NCBI GenBank assembly: GCA_964519355.1
Contig: CAZFJW010000005.1
Span: 1-26,668 of the forward strand
Direction of reading: 5' to 3'
DNA: 26,668 nt
From: CAZBEA01 sp964519355
GTDB lineage: Bacteria > Patescibacteriota > Microgenomatia > Levybacterales > GWA1-39-11
Part shown: piece after piece, positions 8,406 to 15,273 of the stretch
Layout: every line of letters begins with the position of its first letter
Position numbering within the stretch: position 1 is the first letter of the stretch
Made by a program: the position numbers and the translations under genes
Notes under the pieces: model-generated
Database searches by the model: none
What the model was told of the DNA's origin: nothing
Seen by the model: only the letters and a program-made list of their open reading frames with translations

Positions 8406-9482
8406 ATGAAAATTGGAATTTTTGATCCATATTTGGATGATTTAGGTGGTGGTGAGAAGTATATGATGTCTATAGCCGAATGCTTGTCTTTGCATCATGA
8501 AGTTGCAGTTTTTTGGGATGACACATCAGTTAAAGAACGTCTTGCAGAGCGTTTTTCTCTTAATTTAAAGGAAATAAAATTTATAAAAAATATCTTTTCA
8601 TCAAATACTGCTACTTTTAAAAGAATTGTTGAATCATCTAAATTCGATCTGATAATAATACTTTCAGACGGAAGTGTGCCTATATTGCTATCACGAACAT
8701 TTCTTCATATTCAACAGCCTCTTTCTAATGTAAATCTCAAACTTATTGACAGAATCAAGCTTAAAAAAATTAAGGGTATCTTTTGCAATTCTGAATATAC
8801 AAAAAAATATATAGACAGAGAATTTAAAATAAATTCAAAAATTCTCTATCCACCTATTGTCTTAAAGCCTAAAAATATCAAAAAGGAGAATATTATTTTG
8901 CATGTCGGAAGATTCAGAGTTCAAGTGCAAGACGAGAGTCCAAAAGATTTTAAGAAGCAATTTTTAATGGTAGAGGCTTTTTCAAGCTTTATGGAGACCT
9001 ATGCACTAAAAGATTGGAAGCTTGTTATGTGTATTAGTGTGAAAAAAGAAGATGAAGAAATCTTTAAAGTTTTGAAGGAAAAAGCAAAAAAGTATCCAAT
9101 TGAGTTTGCACTAAATAAATCAAATGATCAATTATGGGAATATTATTCAAAAGCCAAAATATACTGGCATGCGTCCGGATTTGGGGAAGATTTGGATAAA
9201 AAGCCTGAGTTAGCTGAACACTTTGGGATTTCAACTGTTGAAGCAATGGGAGCGGGAGTTGTTCCAGTTGTCGTTAATGCAGGGGGGCAAAGGGAGATTG
9301 TAAGAAATGATAAGGATGGGTATCTTTGGAATTCGATTGAGGAACTTCAGTCTCAGACTTTAAATCTCATTCGTAACTCTAACATTCTTGAAAAAATGAG
9401 TAAAAGTTCAATTGAGAGAGCAAATTATTTTAAGTCTCTTAACTTTTGTAAAACATTAGAAAATATTCTAGGACTTACATGA
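8406..9482 (+). CDS. GT4 family glycosyltransferase
   Basis: A 358-residue GT-B fold retaining glycosyltransferase. The N-terminal domain starts IGIFDPYLDDLGGGEKY, with the glycine-rich loop near 13-16 typical of GT4. The C-terminal donor-binding domain begins around ILHVGRFR and has E271-H-F-G-I-S-T-V-E279, the EX7E motif whose glutamates contact the nucleotide-sugar, followed by EAMGAGVVPVV and GGQREIV. The ASGFGEDL stretch before the motif resembles ALG11-type enzymes, but the donor cannot be fixed. It is the first gene of the second block, directly downstream of an extended -10 promoter and with no room for a ribosome binding site. It overlaps the next gene by 4 bases. Confidence 0.88.
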   Translation: MKIGIFDPYLDDLGGGEKYMMSIAECLSLHHEVAVFWDDTSVKERLAERFSLNLKEIKFIKNIFSSNTATFKRIVESSKFDLIIILSDGSVPILLSRTFLHIQQPLSNVNLKLIDRIKLKKIKGIFCNSEYTKKYIDREFKINSKILYPPIVLKPKNIKKENIILHVGRFRVQVQDESPKDFKKQFLMVEAFSSFMETYALKDWKLVMCISVKKEDEEIFKVLKEKAKKYPIEFALNKSNDQLWEYYSKAKIYWHASGFGEDLDKKPELAEHFGISTVEAMGAGVVPVVVNAGGQREIVRNDKDGYLWNSIEELQSQTLNLIRNSNILEKMSKSSIERANYFKSLNFCKTLENILGLT

Positions 9483-11749
9483 AAGCATTTTTTAAAAAAA
9501 ATGGTGGGATTCTTTTTGTTTTTACTGTAATTCTATTTTTTAACTCTCCAGTTTTTTTTAAAAATTTTATTCCAGCACCTCTTGACGCAATGGTGGGATT
9601 GTATCATCCCTTTAGAGACTATTATTCTGGTACAAATCCCAACGGAATTCCATTTAAAAACTTTTTAATTACGGATCCTGTAAGACAACTAATTGTATGG
9701 AAGTATCTGGTTGTTGAAGGTTTTAGGGACCTGAGTCTACCATTGTGGAATCCCTATGAAATGGGAGGAAAACCCTTACTTGGAAATTTTCAATCTGGAG
9801 TTTTCTATCCGGTAAATTTATTATTTTTTGTTTTCGATTTTAAGACTGCATGGGCATTGTTTATAATCTTCAGTCAACTTATCGGGGCATTTTTTATGTA
9901 TGCATATTTGCGTATTTTGGAAAAATCACATTCAGCTAGGATTTTTGGGGCAATTACCTTTGTATTCTCAGGGTTTTTAATTGCGTGGTATGAGTGGGGT
10001 AGTGTTGCTCACGCATTTTTATGGCTTCCGTTTTGTCTTTATCTTTGTGAGAAAATAGAAAAAGAACGTAATAACTCAAAAAGCCTCGTTGTAAAATATG
10101 GTTTATTCTTAGGTGCAGGTTTTGCTTTTTCTCTTTTTGCTGGTCATCCTCAGACCACGTTATATCTTATTATTTTAACGTTTCTCTATTTTCTACTTGT
10201 TACTAAACTTTCTTGGCGATTAAAATTCACTGCTATTGCTAGTTCAGTTGTTATTTTTTCTGTTGTTTCTTTTGTACAGATTTATCAAGGATTGTTTTTT
10301 ATGGCTAATTCCCTGAGAGGATTGGACCAAATTTACACCCGTGTTGAAGGCTGGTTTGTACCGTATCAAAATATTATTCAATTTATTGCGCCTGACTTTT
10401 TTGGAAATCCCTCGACATTAAATTATTGGGGGGTTTTTAATTATGCAGAATTTGTTGGATATATAGGGATTCCCGCTATGGTCTTTATAGTATTTTCGTT
10501 ATTTACCAATTTTAATAGGAGACAAATATTTTTTGGGATCTCAACTCTTGTTTGTTTGCTTTTTGTTACAAAAAATCCTCTTTCTGAAATTCCATACGCT
10601 CTTTCTCTTCCTGTAATATCAAGTATGCAGCCAACGCGTTTGATTGGAATAATTTCTTTTTGTTTGGTTATGCTATCAGTTTATGGATTTGACAATTATG
10701 TTTATTTAAAAAAATCAAAGTCAATTATATTTAGTCTGCTAATTCTAAGTGCAATTTTTATAGCACTTTGGTTAACCACTCTTGTGAACCTTTTTGGACT
10801 TAAAGTAGAAAATCTGGAAGTTTCAAAAAGAAATTTGATATTGCCTTTATTACTCTTCACATCAACTGGATCTATTTTGTTGATTTATTCTTGTATATCT
10901 TTTGTCAAAAAAAATGCTGCAGCAAGAGCCTTATTGGTAATAGTACTTATTCTTATCTCAACATTTGACTTAGTACGATTCGCCCAAAAATTTACCCCTT
11001 TTACTCCTCGGGAATATTTTTATCCAGAAACCACAGTCATCTCATATTTACAAAATAATATTGAAAATTATCGTATCATGAGCGTAGATGATAGAATTCT
11101 CGCTCCAAACATAGCAACGCTTTATAAATTGCAAAGTGTATCCGGATATGACCCGCTATACCTGAAAAACTTCGCTGAATTAATTGTTGCTTCTGAAAGA
11201 GGTGAACCTAATATTACATTACCATACGGTTTTAATAGAATTATTTCACCTAAAAAATATGATTCGCCAATCATCGATTTATTGGGAGTCAAATATATAC
11301 TTTCAATGAATCCAATTTCATCCCCCAATTTAAAAGAAGTTTATAGAGAAGGAAATACAATTGTTTATGGCAATAGCAAAGTTCTTGAAAGAGCCTTTTT
11401 TGTGGAAAAGGTCTTAGAACAACCCGATAAGAATTCGGTTTTGAAGAAACTGTTTACCACCGACCTTAGAAAAAATGCCTTAGTTGTTTCTGGCGATTTA
11501 GAGATTGATATGATACCCTTAACCCAAGGGCGCATAATAAAAAATGAGTATTTGCCAAATGGATCATCTAAATTAGTTACGGAAAGTGTTGGTGATGGAT
11601 TTTTGGTTGTTAGTGATTCATATTATCCCTTAATTGCTGCGTATATTGATGGCAAGAAAACAAAGATATATGAGACAGACTATGCTTTGCGTGGATTGTA
11701 TATTCCGAAAGGAAAACATATGATTGAGTTTAAAACGAGACTTTTTTAA
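9479..11749 (+). CDS. YfhO family membrane glycosyltransferase, shortened C terminus
   Basis: A 756-residue polytopic protein paralogous to the gene at 4961. It keeps ITDPVRQL (64-71, acidic D66), PLWNPYEMGGKP (88-99), LGNFQSGVFYPVNLL (101-115) and AGHPQTTLYL. The extracytoplasmic tail is recognisable, but the usual YPGW is changed to YYPLI before AAYIDGKK (about 714-725), and the protein stops at EFKTRLF, exactly where the paralog continues for some 30 residues including the final membrane helix. The next gene starts after a single base. AGGA precedes the ATG by 5 bases and the start overlaps the GT4 gene by 4 bases. It probably still acts as a polyprenyl-phosphate-sugar dependent transferase; loss of the last helix would leave the tail unanchored. 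Confidence 0.87.
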   Translation: MKAFFKKNGGILFVFTVILFFNSPVFFKNFIPAPLDAMVGLYHPFRDYYSGTNPNGIPFKNFLITDPVRQLIVWKYLVVEGFRDLSLPLWNPYEMGGKPLLGNFQSGVFYPVNLLFFVFDFKTAWALFIIFSQLIGAFFMYAYLRILEKSHSARIFGAITFVFSGFLIAWYEWGSVAHAFLWLPFCLYLCEKIEKERNNSKSLVVKYGLFLGAGFAFSLFAGHPQTTLYLIILTFLYFLLVTKLSWRLKFTAIASSVVIFSVVSFVQIYQGLFFMANSLRGLDQIYTRVEGWFVPYQNIIQFIAPDFFGNPSTLNYWGVFNYAEFVGYIGIPAMVFIVFSLFTNFNRRQIFFGISTLVCLLFVTKNPLSEIPYALSLPVISSMQPTRLIGIISFCLVMLSVYGFDNYVYLKKSKSIIFSLLILSAIFIALWLTTLVNLFGLKVENLEVSKRNLILPLLLFTSTGSILLIYSCISFVKKNAAARALLVIVLILISTFDLVRFAQKFTPFTPREYFYPETTVISYLQNNIENYRIMSVDDRILAPNIATLYKLQSVSGYDPLYLKNFAELIVASERGEPNITLPYGFNRIISPKKYDSPIIDLLGVKYILSMNPISSPNLKEVYREGNTIVYGNSKVLERAFFVEKVLEQPDKNSVLKKLFTTDLRKNALVVSGDLEIDMIPLTQGRIIKNEYLPNGSSKLVTESVGDGFLVVSDSYYPLIAAYIDGKKTKIYETDYALRGLYIPKGKHMIEFKTRLF

Positions 11750-11750
11750 T

Positions 11751-12692
11751 ATGAAAAAAATTTTATTGGTTATCCCGAACTATAATGGTTTTGCACTAAT
11801 CTCAAAGAATATTCCAACAATTGCAGACATATTTAAAAAACGTAGTGATGTTGAAATTATTATCGTTGATGATGCTTCAAGGAAAGAAGAGGTATTAAAT
11901 CTTGAGAATTTCCTTGCTCAAAATACTTTTCCTATTCCCGTCGGGTTGATCAAACATTCAGTAAATCAAGGGTTCTCTTCAGCTGTTGATACTGGAGCTT
12001 TTTCTAAAGAATCTGACTACATTTTTTTCTTAAATTCTGATGCAGTGCCTGAGAATGATTTTCTTGATATACTTCTGGCCCATTTTGAAAAAAACCCAAA
12101 ACTTTTCGCTGTCGGATGCATGGATAAAAGTATTGAGCCTGAGGGCGTTGTTCTTCGAGGGAGAGGAATTGCTTCATGGGGAAGAGGAATGTTAATTCAC
12201 GCCAAAGGCGATGTTGATCAGGGCAGTAATACATTTTGGGTTTCGGGAGGCAGTAGCATCGTTGATTCAAAAAAATTCAAGAAAATAGAGGGGTTCGATA
12301 GGATATTTAATCCATTCTACTGGGAAGATATTGATCTTTCTTATCGAGCTCAAAAAGCTGGATTCGAAATAATTTTTGAAAAAAAATGCATCGTTGAGCA
12401 TAGACATGAAGAGGGTGCTATTAAAAAACATTATAAGAAAAAGAAAATAAATACGATTGCATACAGAAATCAATTTATTTTTTTATGGAAGAACATAACT
12501 GATAATTCACTTGTTATGTCTCACATTTTTTGGCTACCGTACTATTTTATAAAAGCAATATTCAGAATGGATACAGCATTTATTAAGGGTTTTTTCCTTG
12601 CCGTATTAAAATTTCCTGATATAATTGAAAAAAAAGAGAAGCAGAAAAAGTATTTTTTGCTTACTGATAAAGAAATTATTTTCAAAATATAA
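11751..12692 (+). CDS. GT2 family glycosyltransferase, WbbL-like
   Basis: A 313-residue GT-A enzyme with IIIVDDAS (36-43), NQGFSSAVDTG (72-82), the DxD-like LNSDA (94-98), a WVSGGSSIVD segment and FYWEDIDLSYRA (189-200), which carries the catalytic acidic ED-x-D. A strongly basic run (KKHYKKKKI) and a hydrophobic segment near the C terminus suggest membrane association. The ATG at 11751 is preferred: an upstream in-frame TTG at 11724 would add nine residues lying in the end of the previous gene and ahead of the conserved MKKILLVIPNYNG start. There is one base between it and the upstream stop, and its own stop shares one base with the next start (TAATG). The substrate is unknown. Confidence 0.88.
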   Translation: MKKILLVIPNYNGFALISKNIPTIADIFKKRSDVEIIIVDDASRKEEVLNLENFLAQNTFPIPVGLIKHSVNQGFSSAVDTGAFSKESDYIFFLNSDAVPENDFLDILLAHFEKNPKLFAVGCMDKSIEPEGVVLRGRGIASWGRGMLIHAKGDVDQGSNTFWVSGGSSIVDSKKFKKIEGFDRIFNPFYWEDIDLSYRAQKAGFEIIFEKKCIVEHRHEEGAIKKHYKKKKINTIAYRNQFIFLWKNITDNSLVMSHIFWLPYYFIKAIFRMDTAFIKGFFLAVLKFPDIIEKKEKQKKYFLLTDKEIIFKI

Positions 12693-13405
12693 TGAAGTTA
12701 TCTATTATAGTTCCAGCGTTTAATGAAGAAAAGACAATTGGCGAAATGCTTTCAAAACTGGTCTCATTAAATATCGGATCAATAGATAAAGAAATTATTG
12801 TTGTAAATGATGGATCTACAGATTCAACAGGACAAATAATCGAAAAAATAAAAAAATACAATCAATCACTTATAGTAATTGATCATGTTAAAAATAAGGG
12901 AAAAGGAGCCGCTGTTAGAACCGGCTTTACGTCAGCAACAGGAGATATTCTTATAATTCAAGATGCTGATCTTGAATATAATCCAAATGATATTCCCAAA
13001 ATTATAAAGCCAATTGTTGAGAAAAATGCCCGAGTAGTGTATGGCACGAGGCTAAAAATTAAGCCTATTCTTTTTGGCAAAAATAAAACTCCATTGTTGC
13101 TTCATTTTTTTGGAAATAAGTTTTTGAGCCTAGTTACCACGGCTCTTTATGGGTACCCTATTAGTGACATGGAGACGTGTTACAAGGCTTTTGAAAAAAA
13201 TGTTATCAAGGGGATGCGACTGCGGTCTCGTTCATTTAATTTTGAACCTGAAATTACAGCTAAAATTCTAAAGAAAGGCATAAGAATTTTAGAAATTCCA
13301 ATCAAGACCAAACCCAGAGGCTTTGACGAGGGCAAAAAGCTCAGAACATTTCATGATGGAGGAATAGCTCTTTGGACACTTTTAAAATACCGATTTAAAA
13401 ATTAA
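12692..13405 (+). CDS. DPM1-like polyprenyl-phosphate sugar synthase (GT2)
   Basis: A 237-residue soluble GT2 enzyme of the dolichyl-phosphate-mannose synthase type, which moves a sugar from a nucleotide donor to polyprenyl phosphate on the cytosolic face. Motifs are VPAFNEEKTI (7-16), VVNDGSTDST (37-46), KNKGKGAAVRTG (67-78), the metal-binding QDADLEY (90-96), YGTR (117-120), ISDMETCYKAF (157-167) and FNFEPEITAK (182-191), all characteristic of DPM1. It ends without membrane helices, unlike the GtrB/CsbB type, which has two C-terminal helices. It sits among many GT-C-like genes that would consume its product. Mannose versus glucose or another hexose cannot be decided. Confidence 0.9.
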   Translation: MKLSIIVPAFNEEKTIGEMLSKLVSLNIGSIDKEIIVVNDGSTDSTGQIIEKIKKYNQSLIVIDHVKNKGKGAAVRTGFTSATGDILIIQDADLEYNPNDIPKIIKPIVEKNARVVYGTRLKIKPILFGKNKTPLLLHFFGNKFLSLVTTALYGYPISDMETCYKAFEKNVIKGMRLRSRSFNFEPEITAKILKKGIRILEIPIKTKPRGFDEGKKLRTFHDGGIALWTLLKYRFKN

Positions 13406-13435
13406 TATGATTCTCATCACATTTTCACGATAGTT

Positions 13436-14671
13436 ATGAATATTACCTTGTCCACGGTTCTTCTTTTTGGTTTGAGTATTCCTTTTATTATGTCCTATCG
13501 AATTGGACCAGGAGATACTCCATATGCTCTATTTACATTTATATTCATTCTTTTACTTGGAGCTGTATTCCTGGATATGTTTGTAAAAAGAACGAGTCGA
13601 TATTACACATTAAAAAATATAGTTTTTTGGACTACAATTCTTTCGACAGTAGGTGCAGGTTTTATATCTGCTATTATTGTAAGACATTTAACTCATCCGA
13701 TTTTTCAAATTCATGACATAATTCTTCAGCTTGAAGCGGCAATCAGATTTCTTCTAGATGGGATTAATCCTTACAAGACTACATATTTTGGAACTTTCCT
13801 TGAGGCGTGGCACTATTCTGATACTCAAGTGAATCCAGCACTTTACCATTTTGTTATGGAGCCTTTTTATCTTCTTTTTTCAATTCCTTTTTACGCCGTT
13901 TCGATTAAAACAATCGGTTTTTTTGATGGAAGAATGCCTTTATTTTTCTTATTTTTTGTATTACTTTTCATGGCATCAAGACTCGTAAAGGATCAAGAAA
14001 GAAGACTGCAGTTTATTTCACTTCTCGCATTTAACCCAGCAACACTTTCATATACACTTGAAGGTAGATCTGATATTTTTCTTCTTACTTTTCTTTTTGC
14101 AGGACTTTATTTGTTGTGGAAGGAAAAAAAATTTCTCGCTGGAGTATTTATCGGGTTATCTTTCATGATTAAGCAATCTGTTTGGCCTTTTTTTCCTTTT
14201 TATTTTTGTTACATTTTCTTTAAAAACAAAAAAAACGTTAAAAAAACAATTCTAGATATTGCTCCATTCATGTTAACTTGTATTATAATTGCTTTGCCAT
14301 TTGCGATTTGGGATTTTGGAGCCTACATAAATAGTACAATCCTTTATTTGTCTGGTAATACAGCTCACAGTTATCCAATTTCAGGTTACGGATTTGGTGT
14401 TTTGATGCATCAGATTGGAGTAATAAAAAGCCTTGACGATAAATTTCCTTTTACTATTTTTCAGGCACTATGCTGTATACCACTTTTAATAGGCTTTCTT
14501 AAATATCAATCAAAGAATAATTCAATTCGTGTAATTATTATTCTGTATGCACTTTTCCTTTGCGTATATTGGTATTTCTCAAGATATTTCAATAATAGCC
14601 ACATAGGGTACATTTCAATGCTTGTTCTTGTCGGATATTTTTGGCCTGATAAAAAGGAGGAGAAAACTTAG
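13436..14671 (+). CDS. Polytopic GT-C-like membrane protein (GT87/PIG-M-like), substrate unknown
   Basis: A 411-residue protein with about ten membrane helices. The first large outer loop has IFQIHDIILQLEAAIRFLL (89-107), DGINPY (108-113) and NPALYHFVMEP (123-133), which matches the arrangement of polyprenyl-phosphate-mannose dependent GT-C enzymes; H93-D94 may be the acidic site. Around 210-245 the GRSDIFLLTFLFAGLYL and GLSFMIKQSVWP stretches resemble GT87/DUF2029-type mannosyltransferases. Thirty bases separate it from the DPM1-like gene; a TATGAT hexamer just after that gene's stop is a weak -10 candidate. No Shine-Dalgarno site is present. Its stop TAG shares a base with the next GTG start. 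Family placement below GT-C is uncertain. Confidence 0.68.
   Translation: MNITLSTVLLFGLSIPFIMSYRIGPGDTPYALFTFIFILLLGAVFLDMFVKRTSRYYTLKNIVFWTTILSTVGAGFISAIIVRHLTHPIFQIHDIILQLEAAIRFLLDGINPYKTTYFGTFLEAWHYSDTQVNPALYHFVMEPFYLLFSIPFYAVSIKTIGFFDGRMPLFFLFFVLLFMASRLVKDQERRLQFISLLAFNPATLSYTLEGRSDIFLLTFLFAGLYLLWKEKKFLAGVFIGLSFMIKQSVWPFFPFYFCYIFFKNKKNVKKTILDIAPFMLTCIIIALPFAIWDFGAYINSTILYLSGNTAHSYPISGYGFGVLMHQIGVIKSLDDKFPFTIFQALCCIPLLIGFLKYQSKNNSIRVIIILYALFLCVYWYFSRYFNNSHIGYISMLVLVGYFWPDKKEEKT
14654..14660 (+). promoter_or_regulatory. Strong Shine-Dalgarno site for the methyltransferase gene
   Basis: AAGGAGG lies 10 bases before the GTG at 14671, inside the coding end of the previous gene. It is the strongest Shine-Dalgarno match seen in a window where most genes have none, and it supports the GTG as the true start. 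Confidence 0.7.
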
Positions 14672-15273
14672 TGTCTGGACATCACCACAATGTAACTCGG
14701 GGGTATGGCTTTTTAGAAGGTCATCTTGCCAGGAAGAGAGCAGGGCAGGCGAATTCACTAATACTTCAAAGTGCAAGAAAAGGCCGGGTTCTCGATATCG
14801 GGTGCGGCACATTCCCTCATTTTTTAATGAACACTGATTTTAAGGAAAAGTTTGGCATAGATTCTTCATTATCTGAAAAAGTAAAAGAGATCAAAGGTAT
14901 CAAACTTCTAAAAACACATATTCAGAAAAAAAAACTCCCATTTGACGATAATTTCTTTGATGCTGTCGTTATGCTTGCTGTTTTTGAGCATATTGAATTT
15001 GAGAATATACTATTTTTACTAAAAGAAATAAAAAGGATACTAAAAAAGAATGGGCAATTTATCATTACCACACCAAGTCCTTTGGCAGTGTGGCCATTGT
15101 TGGCACTTTCACATACTGGATTCATTTCTAAAGTAGAAATTGAAGACCACAAGCACGCGTTAGAAAAGTCGTATATTACACAGGTTTTAATGGAGGCAGG
15201 GTTTAATAAAAAAAATACAAAAAGTGGTTATTTTGAGTTTGGAATGAACATGTGGTTTGATGTAAGAAAATGA
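14671..15273 (+). CDS. Class I SAM-dependent methyltransferase (Methyltransf_11-like)
   Basis: A 200-residue Rossmann-fold methyltransferase. The SAM-binding motif I is VLDIGCGTFPHF (40-51), the acidic end of strand 2 is GIDSS (62-66), motif II is LPFDDNFFDAVV (89-100), and AVFEHI (103-108) gives the usual E-H pair. KRILKKNGQFIITTPSP is the motif III region. The N terminus (GHHHNVTRGYG) is histidine-rich. It starts with GTG behind a strong Shine-Dalgarno site and overlaps the next gene by 4 bases. Its position in a glycan cluster suggests O-methylation of a sugar or of the polyprenyl-linked glycan end, but small-molecule or lipid substrates are also possible. Confidence 0.87.
   Translation: MSGHHHNVTRGYGFLEGHLARKRAGQANSLILQSARKGRVLDIGCGTFPHFLMNTDFKEKFGIDSSLSEKVKEIKGIKLLKTHIQKKKLPFDDNFFDAVVMLAVFEHIEFENILFLLKEIKRILKKNGQFIITTPSPLAVWPLLALSHTGFISKVEIEDHKHALEKSYITQVLMEAGFNKKNTKSGYFEFGMNMWFDVRK

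Noticed and set aside
11724..11750. TTG start at 11724 for the GT2 gene
   Set aside because: It lies inside the coding end of the upstream gene, and the extra residues precede a conserved MKKILLVIPNYNG start at 11751.
13406..13411. TATGAT as a promoter for the GT-C gene at 13436
   Set aside because: There is no -35 box and the leader of about 20 bases carries no ribosome binding site; one AT-rich hexamer is not enough.
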